24,070 nucleotides of DNA from Euryarchaeota archaeon UBA549. Lineage in GTDB: Archaea; Thermoplasmatota; Poseidoniia; Poseidoniales; Poseidoniaceae. The position numbers were made by a program, and so were the translations under genes. The DNA lies in the NCBI GenBank assembly GCA_002495645.1, contig DAGF01000032.1, positions 1 through 24,070 of the forward strand, read 5' to 3'. Positions 13,678-22,209 of the stretch are shown piece by piece. A model generated the notes under the pieces. The model searched no databases, was not told where the DNA came from, and was given only the letters and a program-made list of their open reading frames with translations. Within the stretch, counting starts at the first letter, position 1. Every line of letters starts with the position of its first letter.

Positions 13678-14703
13678 ATGTCGGAATTCATCGCCCCAAA
13701 GCAAGGTCCGTGGGACGGCGAGGAACGCCCGCTGTTTTTGGCACCCATGTCGGGCGTGACCGACCTGCCCTACCGCTTGCTTGCCAAAGAGTGTGGAGCG
13801 GACGTCACCATCACGGAATTCACCAATTCAACCGCACTCACCCGTGAAGCAGCGACCTCGTGGCGACGCATGGAAACACACGAAACGGAGGTGCCGTTCA
13901 TTCCCCAAATCTTTGGAGGTGACCCCGGTGACATGGCCACGGCGGCTGAAATGCTCGCACCATCCGCCGATATCATCGACCTCAATTTCGGCTGCCCGGC
14001 GCCAAAAGTGACCAATATTTGTGCAGGTGCTGCTCTCATGGGTGAGCCGGACCGACTGGTCAGCATGGTGGAAACCATCGTCGAGCGAGTGGATGTTCCG
14101 GTCACGGCCAAAATGCGCCTGGGAACTGGAGGCGGACGGGCCAACAACTCAACGGAAATTTGTGAACGCCTCCAACACGTGGGTGCTCAACGGCTGTGCA
14201 TTCACGGCCGAACGCTTCGCCAACGCTACTCAGGTGAGGCCGACTGGACGAGCATCAAAGAAGCGGTGGAACGTGTGGAGGTGCCCGTCATCGCCAACGG
14301 CGATGTGGTGGACGCTGCGTCTGCCTCAGCGTGTTTGGAACACACCGGAGCTTCGGGATTGATGATCGGTCGAGGTGCGATTGGACGACCGACCGTGTTT
14401 TCTGACATCAAGGTCGGTTTGGGCTGGATGAAAGAATCTGACCTGCCTTGGGTTGCCCAACACGACGACTGGCACGGGCTGAGTGAAATCGGTCAAGCCT
14501 TCGCCTCAAGGAAATGGTGTTGGGACCGCTACATCGCCCTGTCTGAAGCCACCGTTGGCATTCAAGGAAAGTGGATGCAGCGTCATGCAATTGCGTTTAC
14601 CAAAGGGCTCCCGGGTGCGAAGAAGGTGCGCACGCTGATGCACGAACAGGAAACAGCGAAGGCCATGGCCGATGCGATCAGCGGCTTCTTGGCAGGGGCT
14701 TAA
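13678..14703 (+). CDS. dus: tRNA-dihydrouridine synthase
   Basis: The 341-residue protein matches Dus enzymes, flavoproteins that reduce specific uridines of tRNA to dihydrouridine with NAD(P)H. The FMN-binding TIM barrel starts with LFLAPMSGVTDLPYRLLAKE. The catalytic motif is DLNFGCPAPK with C106 as the general acid and K110 close by, followed by GAALM. Other conserved stretches are PVTAKMRLG, CIHGRTLRQRYSGEADW, VPVIANGDV and GLMIGRGAIGRP. The C-terminal part is the helical tRNA-binding domain. An AGGTGAC ribosome site precedes the ATG. Which uridine it modifies cannot be told; archaea usually have a single Dus. Confidence 0.95.
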   Translation: MSEFIAPKQGPWDGEERPLFLAPMSGVTDLPYRLLAKECGADVTITEFTNSTALTREAATSWRRMETHETEVPFIPQIFGGDPGDMATAAEMLAPSADIIDLNFGCPAPKVTNICAGAALMGEPDRLVSMVETIVERVDVPVTAKMRLGTGGGRANNSTEICERLQHVGAQRLCIHGRTLRQRYSGEADWTSIKEAVERVEVPVIANGDVVDAASASACLEHTGASGLMIGRGAIGRPTVFSDIKVGLGWMKESDLPWVAQHDDWHGLSEIGQAFASRKWCWDRYIALSEATVGIQGKWMQRHAIAFTKGLPGAKKVRTLMHEQETAKAMADAISGFLAGA

Positions 14704-14706
14704 CCC

Positions 14707-15315
14707 TCAGAAAGTGGATTCCCACTCTTCGAGGTCGTTGGCTTCTGCCCATGCTTCGTCGGTGGTTTCACCACGGACCTTCAGGACTTCTCGGGCGAGG
14801 AGCCAATAGATGAGAGCGAGTGAGCGACGACCCTTGTTGTTGGCAGGAAGAGCGATGTCAACGTTGCGCAGGTGGTTGTTGGCGTCAACGATGCCGACGA
14901 TGGGCAGACCGGTGGCCACGGCTTCGCGCAGAGCTTGCTGGTCGTTGGCCGGGTCGGTCACGAACAGGATGTCGGGCTCGATGTAGGAGCGGAGAGCGGG
15001 GTTGGTCAGCGAACCTGGGATGAAACGGCCAACAGCGGAGTGGGCACCAACGGCCTCGGCGAACATGCGGGCAGGGCGCTGTCCATATTGGCGAGCACTG
15101 ACGACCATGATGGAGGGTGCATCATAGGTGTTCAAGAGAGCAGCAATGGAGCGAATACGAGCATCGGTGATGTTGATGTCAAGAAGGTAAAGACCGTCTT
15201 CTCGGACACGGTCAATGAAGCGGCTCATGTCAGCGCTCTTCTGTTGGGTACCGATGTTAACGGCGTTCTCCTCGTAGGTTTCGGCGGACACGAGTAGACT
15301 GGCTTCTTCGGACAT
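14707..15315 (-). CDS. rps2: Small ribosomal subunit protein uS2
   Basis: From ATG 15313-15315 the protein has 202 residues, typical of archaeal uS2. A longer frame upstream adds only poorly supported residues. Visible family stretches include GLYLLDINITDARIRSIAAL, the nucleotide-fold strand SIMVVSARQYGQRPARMFAE, GRFIPGSLTNP, ILFVTDPANDQQALREA, LPIVGIVDANN, VDIALPANNKGRRSLALIYW, and an acidic C-terminal tail. It binds the 30S head-body junction. In many archaea rps2 lies with enolase and RNA polymerase small subunits; here it is alone, convergent with dus. A possible TATA (GTTTAATAC on the minus strand) is about 38 bases before the ATG. Confidence 0.95.
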   Translation of the reverse strand: MSEEASLLVSAETYEENAVNIGTQQKSADMSRFIDRVREDGLYLLDINITDARIRSIAALLNTYDAPSIMVVSARQYGQRPARMFAEAVGAHSAVGRFIPGSLTNPALRSYIEPDILFVTDPANDQQALREAVATGLPIVGIVDANNHLRNVDIALPANNKGRRSLALIYWLLAREVLKVRGETTDEAWAEANDLEEWESTF

Positions 15316-15348
15316 GTTGAACCACAGCAAGCCGCCCACAAACCCCCT

Positions 15349-15359
15349 GTATTAAACCA
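15349..15359 (-). promoter_or_regulatory. Possible TATA box of rps2
   Basis: Read on the minus strand the core is GTTTAATAC, about 38 bases before the rps2 ATG. This would leave a short leader rather than a leaderless message. Confidence 0.4.
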
Positions 15360-15421
15360 CTTCGTCGGGTTCCGCCGTTGATTTTTGCTGAGAACCACAC
15401 CACACAAGGCGGAAAAGGACT

Positions 15422-15429
15422 CAATAAAG
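15422..15429 (+). promoter_or_regulatory. TATA-like element before the membrane nuclease gene
   Basis: CAATAAAG is centred about 25 bases before ATG 15450. It supports that ATG as the start of a leaderless message over the TTG at 15378. Confidence 0.4.
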
Positions 15430-15449
15430 AGGTCTTGCCGTGGCTGGAT

Positions 15450-16637
15450 ATGGCGGCGGAAAAAGCGGTTTCCGAAGGAAGCGCTCCCACCCATCCAAAC
15501 GCCGTGAAGAGCGAGGATGGGCGTTGGCAAACGCCTGATGGCAAGGCGTTGCCCGTCAGCGCCAGCGACCTTGAACGCTACACCTACTGCCCCCTTTCTT
15601 GGCACCTCGCTGCGACTGGAATCAGCGGAGAGAGCGAGGCGATTGAAGAAGGAAAACGCCAGCACCAGTTCATTCACGAATCCATCATGGATTTCAAAGG
15701 CCATCAATTCCAAACGCAACGGAACTTGCTCATCTGGCAGTGGTGGTTCAGCGTCATCGTGATTTTACTCATCGACACCATCGCTTTCCGTTATATCGAC
15801 GACATGAACCTCAACGTGCTCGAATTTTCCAGATTCCTCGCCGTTGGCGCCCTCTCCTTCCTCCTGGTGGGCGTGGTGGCGTTGTTGGTGCCTTGGCGCA
15901 GGGCCGTTGGCCTTGACCGCCCGTTTCTGCCAAAAACAGAAGGACAAGTGGACACCATCGACCCGGTCTTTGAGCCACGAGGTTTCATGGGTGGATGGTT
16001 TCAGGCCGGTCTGCTTGAAACGTTCATGTTCATCTCTGCGATTGTGCTGGCTCTGCACTCAAGTGCCCTCCTGTTCGCTGACGACCGGGAACAGGCCTCC
16101 TTTGTGCTGGGCTTCACGACCTTGGCCTGGACCCTGCTGGCATCAGTCATGCTTCGCCGCGCCCTGAAAGCAAACGAGTTGGCGCAACAATTGGCCGAGG
16201 AGAACAACCTGAAGGTTGACGACGAGATTTCCTATTCCGACGACGAGGACAAAGCCCAGTTATTGATTGACGAGGAAACTGGGCTGCGAGGACGTCCCGA
16301 CCAAATCGTCATCATCGATTCGGAATTCATTCCGGTCGAACAGAAGACCGGAAAAGTCCCCAAGCGCCCTCATGACTCTCACCGCCTTCAGGCCTTGGCT
16401 TACGCCCGCTTGGTTGAGAAAACCACCGATCGCTCCCCACCGTACGCTTTGTTGCGCTACGGGCAGGACAATCTGCACCAACTCCTATGGGACGATGCGG
16501 CCAAAGAGGAACTCTTCAACCAAATTCAAACCATACAACAGGTGATGGTGGAAGGCGGTGCGGTGCGTAATCACGAACGTCCGGGGAAGTGTCAACACTG
16601 CTCACGCCGGCATGCGTGCGATTCAAGCCTGGTTTGA
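15450..16637 (+). CDS. Cas4/RecB-like PD-(D/E)XK nuclease with Fe-S cysteines and four inserted TM helices
   Basis: From ATG 15450 the protein has 395 residues; a TTG at 15378 would add 24 unconserved-looking residues. The N-terminus has the Cas4-like start LERYTYCPLSWHL (C47), then the helix EGKRQHQFIH with H72. Hydrophobic helices follow at about 92-113, 127-148, 186-209 and 216-235. After them the nuclease core resumes: GRPDQIVIID (D284), IPVEQKTGK (E297, K299), then LQALAYARL with the Q314 and Y318 of the QxxxY motif. The C-terminus has C381, C384 and C390 in a C-x2-C-x5-C pattern; with C47 this matches the four-cysteine Fe-S cluster of Cas4, AddB and Dna2. No cas1, cas2 or CRISPR is present. 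The motifs predict a nuclease active site held at the cytosolic membrane surface. Confidence 0.82.
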   Translation: MAAEKAVSEGSAPTHPNAVKSEDGRWQTPDGKALPVSASDLERYTYCPLSWHLAATGISGESEAIEEGKRQHQFIHESIMDFKGHQFQTQRNLLIWQWWFSVIVILLIDTIAFRYIDDMNLNVLEFSRFLAVGALSFLLVGVVALLVPWRRAVGLDRPFLPKTEGQVDTIDPVFEPRGFMGGWFQAGLLETFMFISAIVLALHSSALLFADDREQASFVLGFTTLAWTLLASVMLRRALKANELAQQLAEENNLKVDDEISYSDDEDKAQLLIDEETGLRGRPDQIVIIDSEFIPVEQKTGKVPKRPHDSHRLQALAYARLVEKTTDRSPPYALLRYGQDNLHQLLWDDAAKEELFNQIQTIQQVMVEGGAVRNHERPGKCQHCSRRHACDSSLV

Positions 16638-16638
16638 A

Positions 16639-17196
16639 TCAGAAACAATCCTCGACCAACGGGTACTGGATGCACGTGTTGGTGACGGTCACGATGATGA
16701 CGAAGTTATCGTTGACCGAGATGACGGTGTTGTCTCCTCCACCTCGGGCCTTGACCTCAAGAACCCATTCACCTTTGGCGAAGGACGGGTTGGGCTCCAA
16801 CGTTTCCTCGAGTGGATTGGCGTCATCGCTCACGTCCTGTTCCCACTGGACCATGCCTTCGCCGTCGGTGAGGGTGGCTCGAACATAGCGGCTTTCGTTG
16901 TCCCAGAAACTCGGAGGGAGGTTTCGTGAGAGTTCAAACGTGGCTTTGAAGTAAACATTGATCTCCGTGGTCTGCTCGTTCACAGAGAAGGTTGAACGGT
17001 TGGTGTATTCAACCGCATAATCGGTGACCGTCGTGAATTCATGGACGATGCTGATTTTCTTGTTGTTGAAATCCTCGTAAGCAGGATCACGAAGCCCTTC
17101 AACCGACTCACGGGCAGCGATGAGGCCCATGCAACCCGAGGTGGACGCCATCAGCACCGCCATCAGGAGGGCCGCACCGAGTCCGGGTCGCCGCAT
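16639..17196 (-). CDS. Putative secreted lipoprotein
   Basis: From ATG 17194-17196 the protein has 185 residues. The N-terminus is a lipoprotein signal: basic MRRPGLG, a hydrophobic core ALLMAVLMA, and the lipobox STSGC with the acceptor C22. The mature part appears to be a beta-sandwich (SIVHEFTTVTDYAVEYTNRS; EINVYFKATFELSR; SRYVRATLTDGEGMVQWEQD; GEWVLEVKARGGG), with potential N-glycosylation sites such as NRS and NES. Two cysteines near the C-terminus (NTCIQY, EDCF) may form a disulfide. It would sit on the outer face of the cell membrane. I do not recognise a family. It is convergent with the membrane nuclease with only one base between them. Confidence 0.72.
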   Translation of the reverse strand: MRRPGLGAALLMAVLMASTSGCMGLIAARESVEGLRDPAYEDFNNKKISIVHEFTTVTDYAVEYTNRSTFSVNEQTTEINVYFKATFELSRNLPPSFWDNESRYVRATLTDGEGMVQWEQDVSDDANPLEETLEPNPSFAKGEWVLEVKARGGGDNTVISVNDNFVIIVTVTNTCIQYPLVEDCF

Positions 17197-17345
17197 GCCT
17201 TGACCACAAGCCACGACCCTATGAAGCACTCGCTGCCCCGCCGCCGAGCATTTGAAAACAGTATGAACCGTCGTATGGGCGTCTGAATGAAGCGAACGAA
17301 GGCCGAGCCCCGGCGATGACGAGCCCTATGAACGCTGACAGACAC

Positions 17346-20150
17346 TCAACCAAACTTCGCACCGCAGACGCCACATTCCGTCGCACCAACAGGGACGTCA
17401 GCCCCGCAAGCACCGCACTCGTCGGTTTGGGCGGGTTCTTCCTTCTTTGCTTGACGGGACGGTCGGCGGCGGGCGGGTTTTCTGGTCTTGGCTGGAGCCT
17501 CGCCAGACTTTACTGAGGCGGAAAGCGGCTTGTCATCATCATCGTCAAAGGCGAAGTTGGCCGTGGCTTCCTCGACCTCGTTGCCAGCAAAGGACGAATC
17601 GGTCAGGCTCATGCCCACCTTGACCTTCTCACCGGGCAGGACGCCTTCCTCGCCCGTGATCTCAAACAGTTGCTCACGAATCGCAGCGTCGGAAGCACTG
17701 AGTTCACCCGTTTCCTGCTCGAGCGATTTGAGTTCACCCTTCTCCGAGAGAATGGAATCAATGCCCTTGTCGGTGGTGTCTGACGGGGAGCGCAGGGTGG
17801 TGGTGACCTGTTCCTTGTAGGCTTCAATCTCTTCTTCCGTCATGTCCTCCATCGCCATCTCGTCAGCGTAACGACGGTCGTAAGCGGCTTCCACCTCGGC
17901 CTCAGCGGCTTCGATGTTGGTGTCCCATTCCTCCTCAAGGTGTTCCTCGTCAAAGCCGAATTCTTTGACGGTGTCTGCGAAGTTTTGGGTACCCGTGACG
18001 ATTTCATCATCGTCGTCTTCAGGCAGAGCGACCTCTTCCTTGACAACCTCACGGGGTTCTCTTCGCTCCCTGCGCTCGAAGAAGGACGAGACGTCCTGAG
18101 GGGCACCACAGTACACACAGTTCTCCAGCAGGTCGGGGATGGATTCGCCGCACTCGTGACAATCGTGGAATTGGTTTCGGGCTTTCTTCAGGTTGAACAT
18201 GCAGTGTGGGCACCGATCTTCGGTGCCCTCGAGTTCTCCGTCGCAAGCTGGGCAGTATTCGTAGATGTCCCGCTCAACCTCTTCTTCTCGCTCTCGGGTG
18301 AGGACGATGGCGGCCACCAGGGCCCCGATGAGGGCGACAGCGACCGCACCGAACAAGGCCACCGTTCCCGCTTCCGAGCCGGAGCCTGTCGTATCGCCAC
18401 CGTTGTTGCTAGCGAGGGTGGCGAAGGAACGTGAGAAGGTCGTGCTGACCGAGGAGTCTTCGGGAATGAGACGGATGCTGGTCATCGCCGCCGTCGCCGT
18501 AAAGGTGCAGGAGAGTTCTGCACGGTCGCCTCGGTTCTCGACATTGACGGCCATGGTGGAAAGAACCGTGTTGCTGGCGTCTTGACAGGTATAGTTGGCC
18601 TCGCCCGTTTCCTGGCTGGTCAAACTGATGCTGAGCGTGTAGACCTCTCCATCGGCCAACGGCATGGTCGGCACTTCGTTGTCCACGTTCAACAATTCAA
18701 GGGAAGCGTATTCCCAATCCAATTTGAGTTTTGATTCCACCCGGACCGTGCCCGTGGCGAAGGAATTCTGCTTGTTGGCGTCCCAACTGCCTTGTGCAGC
18801 GACCCATTGACTTTCGAATTCAGCGGTGTGAGCGCCCAGGGCGGTGGGCAGGGAAATCGTCCACGTGAAAGCTTCTCCAGCGCCGAGCAGAATGGGAGGA
18901 GATTGGCCTTCAAGACCGTCAAAGGTGTACTGAATGTTGCCTGAAACACCGATATCACCCGTGTTTTCCATGGTCACCCGCCATTCCACGTCCTCGCCTG
19001 ACTGAACGGACGGTACGGTTGGAAGCGCATTGGCATCAACATAGACATCGGGGATGGGGTAGATGGTTAACACGCCCGAAGCCATGTCGTTATCGGTTCG
19101 CTCTTGTTCGAAACCGGCCTCGTTGAACGGGTTGATTTTGGCCGACACCACGTGGTCGCCATCGGGCAGTGAGGCGAGGGTGGATGCGTTCAATTCAGCG
19201 CTGAAGGCTTGCTCCGTGTAGCCCACACCGGTAAAGGGGACTGTGAAGGGCAGACCGGTGATCAAACCACCGGATGGCGTGGCCAACTGAAGACGAACGG
19301 GGACATCAGCCGGGCCGGTACCGTTGGTGCGGACCATCGTGCCTTCAACGGTCCAGGGGCCTTCAAGCGCACCTTCTGCGGTGGTGACCGTCAAGTCGTC
19401 CTTGAAACTCAAATCCATTCGAGTGGCGACGACCAGTTCAACCTCGGTCATCTTGTTCATTTCCGAGGCTTCTTCCACGGCGTTCTCGGCGTCGGGCGTG
19501 ACCTTCACGAGGTGCACGCCACTGCTCGGAGCGGTGATGGTGGTGTTGACCCATGCAGAAGAGCCTGCAGTCAGAGCCGGGGTGGTCAACAGGACATCGT
19601 TTGATTCGGGTACTTGGACGAGAAGTTGTGTTTCAGCGGCATCAACGCTACCCGAATTCAAGACGAGGGTGGACAACGAAACGGTGTCGCCTGAGTAGAT
19701 CGGTGCGGGCGTCGTCAACTCAAGCGTGTCAATACGGAGGTTCGCAAGGCCTGCGACGTTGAAGTCCTTGTTGAATCGGGCTTCAATATCGCCGCCAGCT
19801 GAGAATTCAAACCACACTTTGTGGCTTCCTTCAATCAGGCCCGACCACGTTGTGCTGGCGGTGTAGGTGGATTCGGCAGGAATCGTAACCTCATCGAGGA
19901 AAAGACGGTTGGAAGAGGCGATGTTCTCTTTGTAGAACGCAATTTGAACATTGAACGCATCGCTCTGCTGGCTGTTGTAAAGAATGACATCAATGTCAAC
20001 CGAACCCCCCATGACGGGCTCTTGGGGCGTGAGGGACATGGTGAATTCAGAGGCTTCCACCCCACCGCTCTGTTCGCCGTGGACGGTCAAAGGAAGAACA
20101 CTGGCCACGAGAAGGCAGAGGATGAACATCGCCTTGGCTTTCGGCTCCAT
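17346..20150 (-). CDS. Large surface protein: CARDB-like repeats, one TM, cytosolic tail with three zinc ribbons
   Basis: From ATG 20148-20150 the protein has 934 residues. It opens with a signal peptide (MEPKAKAMFILCLLVASVLP). About 30-590 is a string of beta-sandwich domains resembling CARDB, for example NLRIDTLELTTPAPIYSGD and ENAVEEASEMNKMTEVELVV. A membrane helix at about 597-617 (TVALFGAVAVALIGALVAAI) is followed by a 315-residue cytosolic tail. The tail has zinc ribbons at C633/C636/C647/C650, C664/C667/C678/C681 and C912/C915/C926/C929, all CxxC-x10-CxxC, linked by long acidic, probably disordered stretches. The topology is a type I surface protein with an unusually elaborate inner domain. 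It may link surface binding to an inner partner, but that is inference. It is divergent from another surface protein. Confidence 0.85.
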   Translation of the reverse strand: MEPKAKAMFILCLLVASVLPLTVHGEQSGGVEASEFTMSLTPQEPVMGGSVDIDVILYNSQQSDAFNVQIAFYKENIASSNRLFLDEVTIPAESTYTASTTWSGLIEGSHKVWFEFSAGGDIEARFNKDFNVAGLANLRIDTLELTTPAPIYSGDTVSLSTLVLNSGSVDAAETQLLVQVPESNDVLLTTPALTAGSSAWVNTTITAPSSGVHLVKVTPDAENAVEEASEMNKMTEVELVVATRMDLSFKDDLTVTTAEGALEGPWTVEGTMVRTNGTGPADVPVRLQLATPSGGLITGLPFTVPFTGVGYTEQAFSAELNASTLASLPDGDHVVSAKINPFNEAGFEQERTDNDMASGVLTIYPIPDVYVDANALPTVPSVQSGEDVEWRVTMENTGDIGVSGNIQYTFDGLEGQSPPILLGAGEAFTWTISLPTALGAHTAEFESQWVAAQGSWDANKQNSFATGTVRVESKLKLDWEYASLELLNVDNEVPTMPLADGEVYTLSISLTSQETGEANYTCQDASNTVLSTMAVNVENRGDRAELSCTFTATAAMTSIRLIPEDSSVSTTFSRSFATLASNNGGDTTGSGSEAGTVALFGAVAVALIGALVAAIVLTREREEEVERDIYEYCPACDGELEGTEDRCPHCMFNLKKARNQFHDCHECGESIPDLLENCVYCGAPQDVSSFFERRERREPREVVKEEVALPEDDDDEIVTGTQNFADTVKEFGFDEEHLEEEWDTNIEAAEAEVEAAYDRRYADEMAMEDMTEEEIEAYKEQVTTTLRSPSDTTDKGIDSILSEKGELKSLEQETGELSASDAAIREQLFEITGEEGVLPGEKVKVGMSLTDSSFAGNEVEEATANFAFDDDDDKPLSASVKSGEAPAKTRKPARRRPSRQAKKEEPAQTDECGACGADVPVGATECGVCGAKFG

Positions 20151-20202
20151 GCCTCCCCTTGGGCATCCAAAGCACTTGAACCCATCTCCAAAACGCCGGA
20201 AA

Positions 20203-20226
20203 AAGAAGGGATGCATCGCCCTTCTT
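20203..20226. repeat. Inverted repeat in the divergent region between two surface-protein genes
   Basis: AAGAAGGG (20203-20210) and CCCTTCTT (20219-20226) are perfect inverted arms around an 8-base centre that itself contains ATGCAT. The repeat lies in the 210-base stretch (20151-20360) between two divergent starts. It could be an operator or an RNA hairpin in the minus-strand leader. I saw no other clear element in this stretch apart from a purine-rich AAGGGGAGGC just before the minus-strand ATG. Confidence 0.5.
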
Positions 20227-20360
20227 GACGCCACCACGACATGACTTCTCTCAAAGGTGGGCCCACCGTGCTCACGCCGAAGCAACCCTTGGAGAGGAAC
20301 ACGCCTCATGGCGATGGCAGAAGGGGAGAATTGAAGGCACACCGAAGGTGTGGGGAAGCC

Positions 20361-22184
20361 ATGGGACGAAGCGTTGCGGCCGTTTGGCTGGTCACCCTTC
20401 TGCTCTGTTCCTTGCTGCCCAATGGCCTGTACGACATCGCCCCCGTCGAAGAACTGGAGGAGACCACCGTTGTTTCGGCCTCAGGAGCCTCAAACCTCGT
20501 CATCGCTTTTTCCAATGGCCCAGCAGAAAACGATGAGATCAAAGGCAACCACGTCTTGACATTCAGCATCGCTGGAACCGGGACGCTCGAATCGTTGTTG
20601 ATTGAAATCACCTCGGATGAATCCACCTGGACCACCGTGGTCAACTTGACCACCAGCCCGTGGTTATACCCCCTCGATACCACAGGCTACACCAACGACA
20701 CCTACAAACTCCGAGCATCGGGCTGGGACAGCGATAGCGAAAGTTTCGCCCTGGCTTCATCGGGCTGGTTTGACATCGTGAACCAAGTGCCCGTCATCAC
20801 CACCTTCACCGTGCTCAATCCTGATGCTGGTAGCGGCAGCAGTCTTTCAGACCGAGCGTGGTTCAACATTGAGTCCCAAGGCACCTTGGCGTTCCGGTGG
20901 GGTGCCAGTGATGACGATTTGAAGCAGGCCACCCTCGCCAATGTTCCAGGCCCCGGTACACCTCCCACAGACGGCCCTTCCTCGCTGAGTTATGGTTGGG
21001 ATTGGAGCAGCGGAAACATGCAGGAAGGAACGTGGTCGCCTCGCCTGACCGTTCAGGACCATTCGGGCCTCTCAGCCACCTCCACCCTGTTCATCGGCAT
21101 CGACCGAACGGGCCCCAGCATCGGGAGCGTCACCGTGGGCGACGGCGACACATGGCAGCAATCCAGCAGCGTCACGGTCAGCGGACTCATCTCTGAGGCA
21201 GACGATGGAACGGGCTCGGGCGTGGCAAGTGTCCAATACGCCATCGGGGAGCAAGCATGGACCTCCACCACCAGCGATTCACTTGCGCTCACCCTTGAGG
21301 AAGGTGTCCACACGCTCAGCCTGCGAGCGGTTGACCGCGTTGGAAACATCGGGCAAAACAGCACGGTCACCATCCGTGTTGACCAAACAGCGCCCATCGG
21401 CTTGTCGTGGACGGTGGACGAATTGACCACCAGCAGAATCGGGGCCGCCAACGTTACCTTCAGCGCAGAGGACGCCGATTCCGGCATTGACAACAGTTCG
21501 TCCTACATCCAATACGGGTTTGATTCCAACGGGGTTGGGGAAACGCCGGACCTTTCTGGACGATGGTTGACCATGGGCGTCAACGGTCTTTCTGGGCAGG
21601 TGGGTTTGGCCAGTTGGGCCACAAAATCCCGGCAACATCTCATGCTGCGTGCCGTGCTTGTTGACGAGGCGGGGAATTCGTACACGACTGAAGCGTCTTC
21701 CTATCAGATTCTTCCCGGCCTTGACCTCTCGTGGAACATCAGCCAGACCAACGTCGACCGCATCGTCGTGAGGCCGGGTGAACAAACAGGAAACGTCACC
21801 ATCACAAGCGTGCTCGAATCCAACGAAGACTACGGTGGAAGCGTCATCGTGCGCCTGGAGACGGCACCCGCTGACCGTTCCTCAACCGTTGATTGGACCG
21901 TCATGGAAACACGCAACCTTCCCGCAGGAACGCTTTCCAACAGCAGCGAAACCATCGTTTGGCAGTACACGGTTCCACGCTCAGGTCAATTCGACCTGCG
22001 ACTCGTCATCGATTTCGCTGACGTCATCGACGAGTACGATGAGGGCAACAACGACAACTACCTCGTGGTGACCGGTGCGTCCTTGGATGCCCCCGGACTC
22101 GTGCCTTCCTTTGCGCCTTCACTCGTCGTCCTCATCCTCGTTGGCTTTGCTCTGTCCTTCCTCCAGCGCAGGACAAGGGATTGA
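20361..22184 (+). CDS. Secreted, C-terminally anchored surface protein with Ig-like repeats
   Basis: From ATG 20361 the protein has 607 residues. The in-frame sequence upstream is not signal-like, while MGRSVAAVWLVTLLLCSLLP is a good signal peptide. The body is rich in Ser, Thr, Asp and Gly with many N-glycosylation sites (NLT, NDT, NSS, NIS). It shows Ig-like repeats that restart with similar strings, DRTGPSIGSVTV and DQTAPIGLSWTV, each preceded by beta strands such as HTLSLRAVDRVGNI. The last outer domain ends with a CARDB-like VIDEYDEGNNDNYLVV. A membrane helix (PSLVVLILVGFALSFLQ) and a basic RRTRD end anchor it with almost no cytosolic part. It may be a cell-surface binding or structural protein. 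The KH-protein gene starts 25 bases downstream. Confidence 0.82.
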   Translation: MGRSVAAVWLVTLLLCSLLPNGLYDIAPVEELEETTVVSASGASNLVIAFSNGPAENDEIKGNHVLTFSIAGTGTLESLLIEITSDESTWTTVVNLTTSPWLYPLDTTGYTNDTYKLRASGWDSDSESFALASSGWFDIVNQVPVITTFTVLNPDAGSGSSLSDRAWFNIESQGTLAFRWGASDDDLKQATLANVPGPGTPPTDGPSSLSYGWDWSSGNMQEGTWSPRLTVQDHSGLSATSTLFIGIDRTGPSIGSVTVGDGDTWQQSSSVTVSGLISEADDGTGSGVASVQYAIGEQAWTSTTSDSLALTLEEGVHTLSLRAVDRVGNIGQNSTVTIRVDQTAPIGLSWTVDELTTSRIGAANVTFSAEDADSGIDNSSSYIQYGFDSNGVGETPDLSGRWLTMGVNGLSGQVGLASWATKSRQHLMLRAVLVDEAGNSYTTEASSYQILPGLDLSWNISQTNVDRIVVRPGEQTGNVTITSVLESNEDYGGSVIVRLETAPADRSSTVDWTVMETRNLPAGTLSNSSETIVWQYTVPRSGQFDLRLVIDFADVIDEYDEGNNDNYLVVTGASLDAPGLVPSFAPSLVVLILVGFALSFLQRRTRD

Positions 22185-22209
22185 AAAGCATCGGGCCTCA
22201 CGGCCGACC

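Noticed and set aside
15450..16637. Reading the Cas4-like gene as part of a CRISPR-Cas locus
   Set aside because: No cas1, cas2, effector genes or regularly spaced repeats occur anywhere in the window; the flanks are rps2 and a lipoprotein.
20151..20342. 64-codon N-terminal extension of the 934-aa surface protein
   Set aside because: It would bury a clear signal peptide beginning at the ATG 20148-20150, and it overlaps the divergent promoter region with the inverted repeat.
20241..20360. 40-codon N-terminal extension of the 607-aa surface protein
   Set aside because: The extension is polar and basic and would bury the signal peptide that begins at ATG 20361.
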